Positions 1-13,159 of a stretch of 64,000 bases of DNA are shown one piece after another; positions within the stretch are counted from its first letter, which is position 1; every line of letters begins with the position of its first letter. The stretch covers positions 18,312,501 to 18,376,500 of the forward strand of contig AP031356.1 in assembly GCA_037833965.1 (NCBI GenBank), given 5' to 3'. This stretch comes from Marchantia polymorpha subsp. ruderalis. Its lineage: Eukaryota > Streptophyta > Marchantiopsida > Marchantiales > Marchantiaceae. The position numbers and the translations under genes were made by a program. The notes under the pieces are model-generated. The model saw only the letters and a list, made by a program, of their open reading frames with translations, did no database searches and was not told where the DNA came from.

Positions 1-78
1 CTTGCACTGGTGAAAGCAGAGCCTGTTGAAGAGAAGCCTTCTTTCCGCTTCCTCCTCCCCAACCGGTACCTTTGGTAG
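1..78 (+). CDS. Possible 3' end of a gene cut by the left edge
   Basis: Frame 1 is open from the first base to a TAG at 76-78 and would encode a 25-residue C-terminus ending in PNRYLW. The stretch is GC-richer than the AT-rich DNA that starts at about 120, which is why I list it. I do not recognise the family, and 78 bases cannot prove coding. A pogo-type transposon end begins 35 bases downstream, so the open frame lies outside that element. Confidence 0.2.
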   Translation, partial: LALVKAEPVEEKPSFRFLLPNRYLW

Positions 79-111
79 CCTCTGTGAAGACTGAGCACCC
101 TGCAGTAGATG

Positions 112-175
112 TACAGTAACCTCCCCGTTAAGTACGCACCCTTTTAAGTATGTATCCCGGGTAAGTACTCAATTT
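112..175 (+). repeat. Pogo-like terminal inverted repeat (left end), TA flank
   Basis: After a TA at 112-113 the sequence starts CAGTAACCTCCCCGTTAAG and then shows three imperfect copies of a GTTAAGTACGCACCC-like unit up to about 170. A CAGT..ACCTC start next to TA, with internal TAAGTxxGxACCC units, is characteristic of pogo/Tigger-type element ends. The orientation places the element body to the right, in the AT-rich island. I did not find the matching right end, so the element is probably truncated or too decayed to see by eye. Confidence 0.5.
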
Positions 176-1480
176 TTTTCCAAAAAAACACGGATAAAGT
201 TTAGGGTTTAGGAAAAATCAAAAGAATTGTAGCCACAACGATCAAAGAAATACATAGTGAAAGAAATAGAAAAGTGAAACAACCACATTGAACAAACGAC
301 CACAAATGTGGAAAGAACCTTTTGAATCTTGTTTTGATACAATGAGATTCATGTTCTTAATAAATGTGAAATTATGTAAATTTCGCTCAAAAATTATGAT
401 AATAACCAGACATGATTCAATAAAAGAAGTTTAACGGTGTAATGTTATTTATTCAATATCAATTGTATATTGATTGTGTGTACATCAATCATAATCTTTT
501 AATTTTTATCATATTGAACAAATAACTATTAAGCACACTTCTAAATAAATTATTTATCTATTTATTTACTCATTCATTTTTTAAAATATAAGTAAGATGT
601 ATGACACTTTCAAACAATTAACTTAGATGCTAACGTTTATGCAATTTATATAAATTATTTGAATGAATTGTTATTTTATTGAAGCATTTTATATATAAAT
701 TTTATATATTTATGGTAAGATATATTTACTAAATCTTATTTAAAAAATTACAGCTATTCATTTACAAATTATATCACGATTTATTTTTAATAACTACCCC
801 TATTGATAGGCTAGCAATTCAATAAAATAAGATCTAACACATTATTTTATTTCATATCATTTCTAAAATAAAAAATCTTGTTTATTATTCTTAGATCTCT
901 TAGATAATATTTTCAAATATGTCAAAATGTGATATCTTTTTTTTTTTAATTTTTTCATAAGAAAATAAATTAAATATACTACGATATTTGTATCATATTT
1001 TTATCTCTTACGATAAGTTATCAACTGGAGTGCAAGTGCTACTAATATCTTCGACATGTTGCATAATATATTTCAGATAACTTCCATACATCTATTGTTT
1101 ACAAAAATCATTATTTGGTGCTATACATTTGAAATCAGTAATTTCAGAAGATTTTGTGTCCAATGGTGTTCAAATTAGAATGTATAACTCTAAATGTTGA
1201 TGATTTTATACGCTGGCTTTTAAATTTTAGTATATACTTGCTTTTGTACGTGACTTGCTAATGACTTTTTTTCCTCTTTTATCTCATCGTTCATGGTTCA
1301 TGTGTATAAAATATATTCTTTCAAAAGAAAAAAGAAAAAAATATAGATTCACACTTATCCATGTACATTAAACGCATTTTTTTTCAAATCAATGTAAAAT
1401 ATTAAAATTCCAATTAAATGTCTCAAGATTTAAAAAGTATATAAAGCCGGTAAATTCGATTTCTAAGGTGCCCAAAGGAT
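176..1480. other. AT-rich island without a recognisable gene
   Basis: This stretch is very AT-rich, with many A and T runs, and holds no open frame of note. It follows directly on the pogo-like terminal repeat and ends fairly abruptly near 1480. It may be the decayed body of that element or other methylated repeat debris. I see no gene and no RNA motif in it. Confidence 0.5.
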
Positions 1481-2329
1481 TAATATATGCTCTATTCATG
1501 CTTTATGATTGTTTTGCTTCTCTCACTGCGAGTAACCTTCCTTGCGATATATGATCTGAATTTGTTCCAATGCCTGGTCCTTTTGTTCGCAAGGGAGTGG
1601 CGTAGAAAGAGTCTGCTTGCCTGCTGTTTTAATTTTCTAGCCCCATCCACATGCTGCTTCAAACATCTTTCATATACGATTTGATGGGATTGGTCTAATA
1701 ACAGAATCGTTTTTTAACAAGACAGTATCAAAACGAATTTACATCGACGTAGAGATACGAACATGACTTTTGTAAACTGACTGGATCTTCTATTTCGATG
1801 TCACATATCAACATTCTAGGATACCATAACAAGAAGTCATCAAAACTTTGACAGTTGACACGAATCGAGCTTGTTTCTGTCATCAACTTGTGCGGAAGGG
1901 CCTCGTGCATAATAAAAGAAATACTTACAAGCTAGAATAACCAAAAGGATGGGAATTTGAGGGTGCTCTAAACTATTTCAGGGGTTCTCTAGCTCTTTTG
2001 GAGAAATAAAACCACGGTGAAACAATGTGGACAAATAGAGGAATAACTCTCGACCCACAGCCAGAGCACTCGTTCCTGGAGCACGATTGTATCACACAGT
2101 TGGATCTTATGTTTGTAGAGAGCTGCAAGGTCATGGGTAACATATATTATTATAACATCAGCCGAGTCAGAGGAGATAGGCTTCTAGTTTGTTTCTCACA
2201 CGAAGGGACTCGCTCTGAGAAATAGTGACCAACAGAGAAACGAAATCTGCACAGGCTAAAACCCATAAGCAATGTGCTAACACTGAGATCCTTCGAGCCT
2301 CATATTGTTCCGAGTTTGGCTATTGAGGC

Positions 2330-2526
2330 ATACCTTTCTCGGCCTTTTGGCTAAGATCAAGTGTAGTATCTGTTCTTATCAGTTTAATATCTGATACGAG
2401 GGTCATCGACCCTCACGATATTAATCTTATTTCTTTCACGGGTGCGAGCCCAATGGAGTAGCTTGCCGCTTCGGGCTCGCCAGTGTCGCCTTGGTATTGC
2501 ACTACTTCCTAGGCCGGCGCAGCCCA
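2330..2526 (+). ncRNA. U2: U2 spliceosomal snRNA
   Basis: The 5' region matches the near-invariant U2 sequence: ATACCTTTCTCGGCC at 2330, then the TTTTGGCTAAGATCAAGTG stem, and the branch-point-pairing stretch GTGTAGTATCTGTTCTTATC at about 2360-2380. Next come the TAATATCTGATA segment, the GAGGGTCATCGACCCTC stem-loop, and a 3' domain ending TTGCACTACTTCCTAGGCCGGCGCAGCCCA, about 197 nt in all. U2 snRNA pairs with the intron branch point in the spliceosome. Two points are odd. The Sm-site position reads ATTTCTTTC rather than a clean AUUUUUG, and I could not see the plant upstream sequence element (RTCCCACATCG) in the preceding 100 bases. It could therefore be a weakly expressed or variant copy rather than a main U2 gene. 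Confidence 0.85.
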
Positions 2527-3082
2527 TCCTCCCCAACGGGGAGACCCAATGTAAACAAAGAGGACTTTAATCTGAGGTTGATTAGATTAAAATGTTGCTC
2601 CATAATACCTTCCACTGAAAATATGAGTACTGTCGCAACCGATTCATCGACTTGAAAAACCAATCTGGCCCTCGAGTCCGCTCAACGAATCTAATTTCAT
2701 GCAAGTCGGATATGAGCTTCGATTCAACGATGCCAAAAAATCGCGATGTGTGGCTCATATAGATTTGTGATGCTCCCATCGGCTTTGGTTCGTGTAACAT
2801 CTGCCACTTCCTTCGAACCAAGAAATAAGGAATGAACTGTGCTACAAAACTCCCAATCAACGGAAACATTACACGTCAAGAGACTCGTGGCTGATCTCTC
2901 AGATCTTTTGGAATCAGAAGTTCAACCTGCTTCTGGCGTGGGTCTTTCTGTGAGTCGCATCGGTTGAAAGCCATGAAACAGGCTGCTAGAAGTTCACAAC
3001 ATGCGCTAGCTAGTTTGCCCGAGTCACAACCACTTTCGGAGAGCTCTCTGGGACGAGAAAACAAATCCCCTGTTGGAGATGT

Positions 3083-3232
3083 TACGAGCGTCCTCGACCC
3101 TCACGATATTAATCTTATTTCTCTCAGGGTGCGGGTCCAATTCGGCAGCTTGCTGTCGAGGATCTGCTAGTGTCGCCTCGGAATTGCACTACCTCCTTGG
3201 CCGGCGCAACCCACCCTCCCTCACCTGGGAGA
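3083..3232 (+). pseudogene. 5'-truncated U2 snRNA copy
   Basis: From TACGAG at 3083 the sequence parallels 2388 onward of the U2 gene: CCTCGACCCTCACGATATTAATC, ATTTCTCTC, TGTCGCCTCGGAATTGCACTACC and GGCCGGCGCAACCCA, with scattered substitutions. Similarity continues past the U2 3' end into the flank (CCTCCC...GGGAGACC). The 5' half, including the branch-point-pairing region, is missing, so it cannot work as U2. Because genomic 3' flank is also copied, local DNA duplication explains it better than retrotransposition of the RNA. Confidence 0.75.
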
Positions 3233-6103
3233 CCAACGAAATCAAAAACAGCAGATCGCATCAAATAGCGATTCCTCGCCGAGTGGATTGTCACGAGTAC
3301 ATTGAGAGCTGACATTGGTGATGCAGATGCTGAAGTTTATGCAATCGTGTCGATAATGGGACTATCTAGACCAAATTATTCGTTGAGAAGAAATAGACGC
3401 AGAATGTCGAGGTTCTATTGGGCTTCTTCCGGCACGGAGCTAGCGTTAGACGGTCTTATGTGACACTCTCAAAGAGCCCGTCTGTGTATCCGAAGTGGGT
3501 TGTCCGACACTGTAAGCGAGGTCACTCGGTCGACTGGGAGAGAAGTTGGCTCTCAGCAGTGTGCATAATTGCATGGAAAGACCATGTTAAGTATTGGTTG
3601 CGCGATTATTGCCAAAGGAGGGTTGGAGAACGACTCAGCACTCCGCCCATGTTCCAAAGTCTCGTGCTGTCTGAACAACAGGGGTTGGCTTCAATCGAGG
3701 CTGAGACTCAAACGAGAAAAGGAATCTCATCGTTCGAGTAATTGTTGCTCAATCCCGATGAACCGTACTCCAGCTGCTCATTCCCCACTGACGGAGGCAC
3801 GCCCTCCCTGTGTCCGGACACTGGAGCGGAATTTCCACCATTCACACCATACAGCATCGTTCTGCATGCCGAAGAAGAGAAAATCGGCATTCTGGCTCTA
3901 AACTGGGTGTGGTGGTATACTACTGGCCTGCCAATTGAAACTCTCTGCTCGCCTACCACCCGATCCACGAAATGCACATTGAACTCGACCGCAAGCCATT
4001 TGAAGCTAAAACGAACATCGGCAGGAGTGAACGAGGAAACAGCTTTTCTCGGGGAGAGGGTCAGCATCATAAGAAGCAAGGGGCCTGTCTTAAGACCTCC
4101 ACCGATCTGCATCGAGGCCGGTGGTATTAAACCCGTGACGAGAGCGATCATCCTGTTCGTGTGCCTTTCTCAAAGACTGACCAAGATGAAATCAATTGTC
4201 GTCGTAGTTGAAACAAAACAAACCCAACAAGATTGTGCCAATTATGTTGTGAACACATTTTAACCCTATATTTAAGAAAATCGTTATTCTGTTTATCATC
4301 AGCGTCCAATTATGAACTGTCGTCTTATCGTTGAAATATCTACTCACATTTCAATGATGTTAAGAATTTCATATTATGCAATTAAATCAGAGCAACCTCT
4401 TCAGTTTAGAATTCGAAAGTTTTATAATACATCGAGCATGCCTCATTCACGCCACTATTGCCCATTTATGAAAGCTCCGTCGTTCGTCCACTTTAGAAGC
4501 TTCTAGTACATCAGTGGAGTTGGAGCCGGCTGCACCATCCACCCATTCTTCGATGATTTCCCGTGTGCAGATCGGAATGGCTCTTGAAATCGACACCTTA
4601 TCAACATCTCTGATTCTTACAACATTCTTGTGACTCGAGGTACGAGACCATCACCATGGACAATTCCGGGGATGCCATTCGAAGTCGGTGGAGTCCTGAT
4701 GTTGGATTTTCTCGTCGTGGACTCACTTCCTGCTGCCCATCGATCGATGAGGAATTTCATGGCCGGGATGGTCAGCTCTGGCCAGATCTGCTGTCGATCG
4801 GATCGCAGTCGGGCGCGACTCGCCGGCCGAGAGGACCCTCGAGAAGTCTCGCTCAAATCGACACATCACCATTACACAAATTCAATAATCGAACTGCTCA
4901 TGGCTGTAGTCACTTATTGGAAGAACTCATCAGTGACCAACGCTTGGAGAAAACGCAGATACCCATTTTGCTCTTGAGAAATCTTGATCCACTGATAGAT
5001 TCTGAGCAGTACCATGTCAGAACTTCATAGCTCCTTACTTGAGATCCGCCAACGTTGCTACAATTGATGATTGCTTCCATACTCGTGGCGGGTTACTAAG
5101 TCTGTTACATCACTATCGTGCGTAGTGTGTCCCACGGCGGAAAAACTACTGTCTTCGACTTTGAAACATAGAATCTTACGTCAGGAACATGTTTTACAGA
5201 AGGTTTGCCAGAAGATGACTAATACTGTGTCTAGTTCCTCCTCTAGTTGCCATTATATTATGTATTTGGCTTCTCGCAAATGAATCAAGGAAAATATGAT
5301 AGTGCACAGAGCGAGGAGTATAAAATGTTGCAATCAACAGATTGCCCACCAATTCAGTAACCAGATGAACTTCAAAGTTAATCGCTCTTCCTGAACCTGG
5401 ACGGACCTCTCAGACATTTTCATTCAAGACAGAGATCGAGGTGAGCCATACCGTCTACAGCATTTTGCATAGAAACGACACTACCTCACGCCTTTCGATA
5501 CTCATGGCCGAAATATCGAGAAAGAGCAACATTATAAATTTCATTCGCCATTGAAAATTGCAGAGGACCGACGAAAGTCAATCGAGGCCTGGATCAACAC
5601 AACAGAAACAGATATGGATACATCTCCCTAAATGTGTTACCTCGGGGAGCTGGACCGGAAGAAAGATTTCATGTGTAGAACATGCTCTATATGAAGCATA
5701 CGGATAGAAATTGTTGACCACAAAGTAGTCTACAACCTACACCATAAATGTTGAGGAACACATGGCACTTCGGGAGCTTCCCTCGAGATGTATTGCAAAG
5801 CCAGATAGCAGACAAAGGCAACTTGACACCTATGTTTCGTGACATAAAGTCGTGTTTGCAGAGGTCCGGAACTGATAGAGGACTTCGTGTAATTTTGATC
5901 AAATTTTTAGATGCTAGTATGGGCTACATCATTTTTTCAGTATCCGAGGGCAAGATTTGCTAACTCAAACAAAAACAGGCTTATCACTAGAATCATTTTC
6001 TTCACTAGAGCCTGTGTAGTCGTGGTAGTACCAGCTGCTGTTTGCAGTGACAGAAATCGAAGAATTGTAATGTCGTTAGAAATATCTCGGAACGAAGCAG
6101 ATC
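3233..6103. other. Intergenic, no supported gene
   Basis: This stretch lies between the U2 copies and the 3' end of the DEG-type protease. It holds overlapping open frames on both strands at about 3708-4263 (147 aa minus, 173 aa plus) and shorter ones near 4650-5030. None contains a domain I recognise, and none has clear splice-site or codon-use support. I see no RNA gene. Confidence 0.4.
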
Positions 6104-9100
6104 CTAAATACTTGGACTAGCTTCCTCTGTAACAACAGAAAGAGTAGCAGTTCCTCCTTTAGATCGTTTGACAACGAACTTAAAGGTTACTCCAACCCGA
6201 TCTCCTAATGATTCGACAATCTGCAACCAATGATGATAAGAAAGAATTAAACTACAAACTATAGATCTCATCACGAGAGGTCTACAGACACGCTTTCAGC
6301 CCCTCTTTGCACTCAAGTTGTGAAAAGACCATAAATTACATGAGGTAAAGTTAACTTGAACTTATTGGAAGATGAAATTTCGCATACGAAATGAATAAGA
6401 CAACTGACTGACAACTTCTATCCAAACTTTGAACCTGACAAACATGTCCATTTCATAGATCAATGTTCTTATGTCCAGTAATACAGATCATGGAGATGGT
6501 CATCGCGTAGTGTTACAGATGCAAGGCCACAATTTGTACAAGATCGTAAACAATAGTTCCCCACCTGAAAATACTCATATGTGCACAATATTTGAGCAAA
6601 GAAACAAAGACTCCGAACCTGATGAATAGATGTCACTGGCTGACCATCGAACTCAACAACAACATCTCCAGGACGCACTCCAGCTCGTTCTGCTGGAGAA
6701 CCAGGTATTACCTGGAAAAAGAAAAATGCCTTCACCTGATAAGATCTAACTGAAGCAAGGAATCGAAATCACATATTTTTTTGTACATCGCATGCTTTTC
6801 ATCAAGTTCCAAACCAAGATGCAGAAAAACACTAATATCCTCTCAGGTGGTCGTAAGACCAGACTTATGGCTTTCAAATTTACCTGTGGGACAAGAACAC
6901 CTCCAGTTACATCAGGAAATGAGGGGTCCCTTTCTTTCAGTTGAAGAATTATATCTTCAGTCAATCCAAGCATCTTCATTCCAAGCCAAGGCCGTACCAC
7001 ACGCCTGTATCACAAGATAAAATCAATAAAAACCTTCAACGAAGATAGAAGGGGATTCAGCACGAGGAAAACCAAACGTTCTCAGATGTCATTATAAAAG
7101 CCACTGAGGCATTATCAGAAATTGCTTTTAGTCCTTCCCTAACATAGAACCATAGAACCCTGTCCTGGCTAGGCGATGCTACTAGCAAAAGATTAAGGAT
7201 AAGAAGAAGCGAGATGAGAAGAGAGAAGACTGACAAAGAGTCATTTATTATTACGTCAAGGCAGATATGTACAGGCAGCTTTTGTACAAATCAGGTAGAG
7301 TTTGTACCCATGTTTCTTGAGTTGAGCAATAATTTTGAGAGCACTGTCTATTGGGATAGCGAAGCTGACACCATCAGCTGCCAATGCCTTCATGGTATTG
7401 ATCCCAATCACCTCGCCGTCGAGATTGAGCAATGGTCCCCCAGAGTTACCCTGCAGACGATTTCCAGTTTGAGTACTCATCACTGGCATCTGTAATTAGT
7501 CGCATCATAAAAAATATGAAGAATTTTCCGTTTCAGATTCAAGTGATATATGACGAAAATCAACAGAAAGTACCGATGGGTGTCGAAAACACCTATGAGA
7601 CAAGCATACTGCACATTTGCTTCGCTTCTCAATCGTTACGCCAGACGATGTTCAACATAATGTGCACACGTGCTCTTCAGAGACGTAAAAGACGTATATC
7701 ATCGATGCACATCGAACACGTTGGGGATATTGAGGCCAACTATGAGCCTCAAAGTGGGACAGCTACCACTCTGGACATGCCTAAACAGAGTCTAGTAACC
7801 AAGAGATAAGTGTTTTCCATGGCCTAACCTGATTGATTGCCGCATCAGTCTGAATGTAGTCGGCATGAACTCCTCGCAACCCCATTTCCGCACTTTTGCG
7901 GTCCACACAACTACACAAGAAGACATTGTATAGCCCTCTCTCCTTAGCACTGGAAAGAGTAAATGAAACAGGATTTTAAACTTTAAAAGCTTGCTCGTCG
8001 GTTCGATAAATAGTGCCATACCTGACAATACCAACAGTAACAGTGTTTTGAAGATGCAGAGGGCTCCCTAGCGCAACTACCCATTCTCCAGGCCGGAGTT
8101 TGCGCGATGAACCAAACGCGACTGTCGGCAAAGGTTTTGTAGAGTGTACTTTCACAACCGCTATGTCTGCTAAAGAATCATAGCTAATAATTTCCCCAGG
8201 AAAGGTACGACCATCTTGCATCGTGACCACGATCTGATCGAGGCCAAATGTTAATTAATACATCGACAAGATGGGAGAAGTTGAGCACAGACTGATCTTA
8301 TAATGCCATGGCTTCCTCTGCTGAGAAATGGACTACAGAACAGTTAGACCAACAAAGAGAACAGCGAGCCATTCATTCAAAAAAGTGTACTTCCACGTGT
8401 AATTTCTTCAATGTAAGACACATTCCTTGTTGGAAGAAGAAAGATTTGTGTATACTTTCCTATCTTTCATAGAAAATCATGTCATGGTTTGCTGCTATGG
8501 ATTTCAAAACTCACCTTGCCTTTATATGGCCCGTGCCCATCATCTGCAACGACGTGAGCATTTGTCAAGATAGTACCATCAGGACTGATAATGAATCCTG
8601 AGCCACCTGTCTGTGCAAAAAAGATACCGCGACCACCTGCACATCCAGCATTCGGCTGATTGAATCACCAATCAGTGACCACATAAGATACTGTAATGGA
8701 AGTACCAGTTGAGGAAAAGCTTAAACGTCGTTTTGTATGACAGTACTGAATGTGTGACATCTTGCATACAGGGTTACTAACCTCTGCTATCTACAAGAGC
8801 TCGTGACTTAGAACTGAAACAAAAAAGACTGTACAGCAGACCAGCTCCTGTCCATATCCGATCTTACCAATAGAAACGGTGATATTGACAACGGCAGGGG
8901 CAGCCTTGGCGGCAGCATCAGCAATTGCATGCCGAGTGAGAAAGACATTTTTTCTTGAAGAGTCTTGAATGGGCCCATCTTCCATAGCTTCCATCAGTCC
9001 ATAGTTTATCCTTGACTCCACAAATCTTTTCAGTCTTGAAAACCCCATACTTTTTGCTTCCAGCTGTCCATTGTCCTGGCTTTTGGGTGAGACTGCAAAA

Positions 9101-11138
9101 TACACCTCGCTTCCGTTAGTGTATTTCGCTTACTGATGTCAGAAACTTACACGTGAACTTATATCCACCTAGCGAACAGTCCTGACAATTTATTGATCAC
9201 TTGCATTGGACTTCACTCAGCTTGAGTTGGCGATCGAAGATATCCACAAAGTCGCCTCCACAACTAAGTTTCTTTTCATGCTTTTAATGACTACAGCTAT
9301 GTCCTTGCAGGCACATTTTGCTGACTCGATCCACAATTACAATCACAGCACACACAGGAGAAAATATCTTTATTAAATCTCGTACTTTTCTACCCGAAAC
9401 CTGTGCTCATGAGTGTTTGCCTTCCATAGGCCTCAGGTTACGGAAGGCAACTACTCACAAGCTCAGAATAACGAAAATAAATGAGCTCATGCGTTCCTTC
9501 AACTGAACAAAACGTACTCGATGCTACATGCGGAGCAAACGAATGTCAAGGCAAGATTCCTAATAACAAGTCCAATACAATATTCACTGAAATGGAGTTA
9601 ACCAAGTACATGCATGCTGACAAGAAACGGCTTCACACCAGATGGAGCGTATGAGTAAAGATGGTCAATCGAGCCTGGCGCATCAAGCAGTTGGTAGGAC
9701 CTCCTTGATTCCTCCCTGCCTTTCTTTCCTGCGGGCAGTGAGTGATAGAAACTCGTCATCAGGCATGAGTGCAAGAGGAAGACATAGGAATTTCACGGGC
9801 ATACATGAGCTTGACGAATATTCTCACTACGTCAAAAGAAGGCCAATATCAAACTCAGATTTCATAGTGCTCCAAACATTTAAAATCCCGCGTCAAAGGT
9901 CACATAGCCAGAAGCATTATATTACATATGTTTGTAAATAGATCTAGTTTTAATCTCTCCTTTGAATTCACATCATTGTATCTTGAGCTGTTGTAAGAAA
10001 AAATGCACCAACACCCATGGGAGGAGAAAAAGAAAGAGAGAGAGAAAGAGTGGTTCCACACACACCCTCCGAGGATTCGAGGCAGAAAACACCCGCGGTC
10101 ACACCAAATAGCAGGCCACATGCCACTGCGCTGTTGCCTGTGGAGGTCTTATTTGGAAGTTTTGAGCTACTAAATAGACTTGCGCTATGGTTGAGCGAAC
10201 TGTTCACCTAAACAACCCAAAACCAAAATTTTAGAGTCTAACATAACATAACATCTAACATAACGGATTTTCTTCATTTAACAAGTAAAATGGTAACTCG
10301 TCAGTAACTAGGAGCTAAACATAGATTATCGCATGGTGGATCTATGAGCGAACCACGCCTCGCAGCTATCATTCCGAAACTAGTTGATTTTCAACCTTTA
10401 AATCGTGGAAGGAGTTACAAGGGGTACGTAACGGTAAAAGTAAAAAGCCATCAATTGTCCCTTCATGTTCTCAGGTGCACAATCAAACACACTGAGATAA
10501 CAAGTGATCCAGACAATGAAACCTCTTCAAATCCTGAACATTTTATGGTGGATTACATGGAAATCTCACACCTATTTTTCACTATATTGCAACTTTCAGA
10601 GAAAATATCGGCAATTTCTCGTTCGAATAATTTCCATTCTATCAGTAGGATGATCCGATTACGAATCTTCTCTACGAAGTCCAGGAAAGGCTCTGATAGC
10701 TGGTCGAAAACGACAAACAGGCCCCGTTATTATCTAAGAGAATTCAATTCACGTGCCACTCTGGGGGCGAGTGATGACAGAAGGAGAAATATATAACTTA
10801 AGGTAGTGAGCAAACAGAGATTCCACTTTGCTACAGAAAATGCCAAAGAATTCTCAACATATCGCTGCAATCGGGTCCAACATTTGGACTCAAATGAAAC
10901 GTCGTTTACACAGAGAGTCGAACTAAGCATTCTATGACTGCTAAGACTCCATCAAGACCTTCACGACGATGTTTTCTCCTTAAACCCTCGGATTCAAGCT
11001 GGAGGTGTTTGGCCACTCATGTTCCAACATCTTCTGCATCCAACAAACGAATGCACCCAAGTTTGGGGAGCAACTCACATCCACTCTGCACCAGCGTTGG
11101 ATACATTGCACGGCCAGAGACAACCGTCCCTTCGCCAT
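6104..11138 (-). CDS. DEG/HtrA-type serine protease with PDZ domain (DEG14-like)
   Basis: This is an ATP-independent serine endoprotease of the HtrA family, which degrades misfolded proteins in organelles. I assembled ten exons on the minus strand: 11079-11138, 10066-10207, 8868-9092, 8515-8636, 8022-8233, 7829-7910, 7308-7450, 6884-7004, 6619-6711 and 6104-6220. All junctions are GT-AG and in phase, giving 438 aa. The catalytic triad is complete: His170 in NAHVV, Asp206 in SLADIAVV, Ser284 in GNSGGPL. One PDZ domain (about 330-420) includes [33 protein letters not shown] and TDAAINQGNSGG resemble plant DEG14 (At5g27660), reported as mitochondrial. The N-terminus has a basic, Ser-rich start and a hydrophobic stretch ([16 protein letters not shown], about residues 38-53), fitting organelle import. 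The first two exons rest on phase and signals only. The start at 11138 gives a 20-codon exon with a strong GTGAGT donor. The other exons are firm. Confidence 0.9.
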
Positions 11139-11760
11139 GACGTTTGGAGCTTCGAAACTTCACGAACTCAAAACAATACTCCGGTCAAAAATCCATACGA
11201 CCTCTGCGACGGGTCCATGAAAAGCAGGAAGCCATTAAATCAGTGAGCCCCTCGCACGACTACACTCGTCCTCGACGAAGAAAATCGCCCACTCAGGCCA
11301 ATTCGAAATCCTCCCAAAGCTGGACCGTGCGACCTGCCCGGAGTATGACACGACGACGAGAGGAGATTCAGCAAAACCCCAGAAACCTCGAATTCTTCCG
11401 GATCACAGGGATCGAAACTCCCAGTGCTCAGTTCCTGCATTTCTCAATCTCCAATTCTCCAATTCTCGACGCCCGACGCAGCGCAATCCGACGAGGCTCG
11501 AAATCCATCGCCCTTGGCCTCGCGAGCTCCACGGTTCAAGAACTACTGCCAATTTCGACGAGGCTCTTCCTCGTGCCTCGGCCGGAATCGAATTCCGCGC
11601 CCACGTGGTTCATCAATTCGCCTACTGCGCTGGCCATTACGAATTTCGAACGCGGCTTTGCTTACTTGGTAAAAATGGCTGTTTCGGTTTCGATGCCTGT
11701 AGAGATTTCTGGAAGGAGAACTTTTCTTTCTCCATTATCGACCATAAGTGACGAATAGAA
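11139..11760. promoter_or_regulatory. GC-richer upstream region of the DEG-like protease
   Basis: This block lies just upstream of the protease start and is clearly GC-richer and CpG-richer than its surroundings. It carries long open frames on both strands (about 204 aa plus at 11144-11758), as GC-rich promoter and 5'UTR sequence often does. I found no domain. Promoter/5'UTR is the most likely role; a short upstream exon cannot be excluded. Confidence 0.35.
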
Positions 11761-13159
11761 TGAATTAACGATCGAAGATTAAATCGTTGAAGGTACGATG
11801 GACGTGAGTAATTATTCCACCACCTCCATATACTGTAATCATCAAAATCGACATATAACCAGGAATTTTATATTATTATCGTTAAATATGGATGTAATCT
11901 ATTGAATCTACTTTGGATTTAGAGTATCTTAGCACGTTATGTATCATATCATATCTGTGAGATAATGTGGTTGGAATATTAACAAATCTTACTTTATCTA
12001 ATCCATGTGAGATTTTGTCTCATGTTTGGCATTAGTAAATAAGAAAGTGGTTTGTTCTCGGGTTAGAAATATTTGGCAACTTATTGTACATGGATACTTT
12101 CAAGTTACCTTAGATTTCATTACTCATTTTTAAATGACTATATAAATATCGTATGAAAAAATACCTAAGAATCATCTCTTATTTTCTCACAAATACAACT
12201 TGAATTTTTGTTGTTGTAAGTCTTCACATCATAAATTGATGATGCATGAATATTAGAAAAGAAACGTATGATATGATAAGTGAATTTTTTTTGTCATATT
12301 TTGATTGAAATCCATTGATCATGTAGATCAACTATTAAACAAAAAATTGGATCAAATACGAAAAATAATATCCTTTAATGATGAACGGTTTTACTAAAAA
12401 ACCAAATCAATAGACAATCAATTTTATTATTTTATTATTATTATGATGTTATTTTTGTTGGAAACATATAACATCATGCACAGTAGTTAATTTGGAACTT
12501 CAATTTTAAAAGGAAAAAACTATTAATATTTATTATAAAATTTATTTACAACAATGAAATGGTTTTGAATTGATTGAATTTCAAAAACAATACATATGTT
12601 CCAGGAAAATTTGGACTTTAAAAAAAATATTTTGCAACAAAGATTTCTATTTTTAATACTAAAGTAGATATTTCAATTTTTGAATATCATTATAAACTAT
12701 CATTCACACAAAAAGTCAAATCTGTGAACAATTTTTTTATATACATAATTTAGACTAGCTTCAAATTTGTTATAAAAAATTATCAAACTATGGTATGTAG
12801 ATGAACTTTATATAATCAATTATTTATATTAAATTTAAAATGAAAATCATATTCTTATAAATATTTTTATGTTGTATAGATGTTTGATTTGAAACTATTT
12901 GATATTTCAAACAATGGTTAATTTTGAAAGATATTTAAAATGAAATTCAAATTTCTACCTTGTAATTACAAGGGTATATTACAATGTGAGGGAGAAATTA
13001 TTAATTTCTCACTCACATTGAATGAATTTAACAACTCGACAATAGGATGAAGTTAATAGTAATTTTCACTATAGTCACCATTAACATATTACCTTCGGAT
13101 TGACGACATACAATCACTAATCAAACCGTCACTATTACCTTTGAGAAGATTCGTCGCGT

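Noticed and set aside
10344-10796. 150-codon plus-strand frame
   Set aside because: It lies in intron 1 of the DEG-like protease on the opposite strand, has no recognisable domain, and nothing supports it beyond length.
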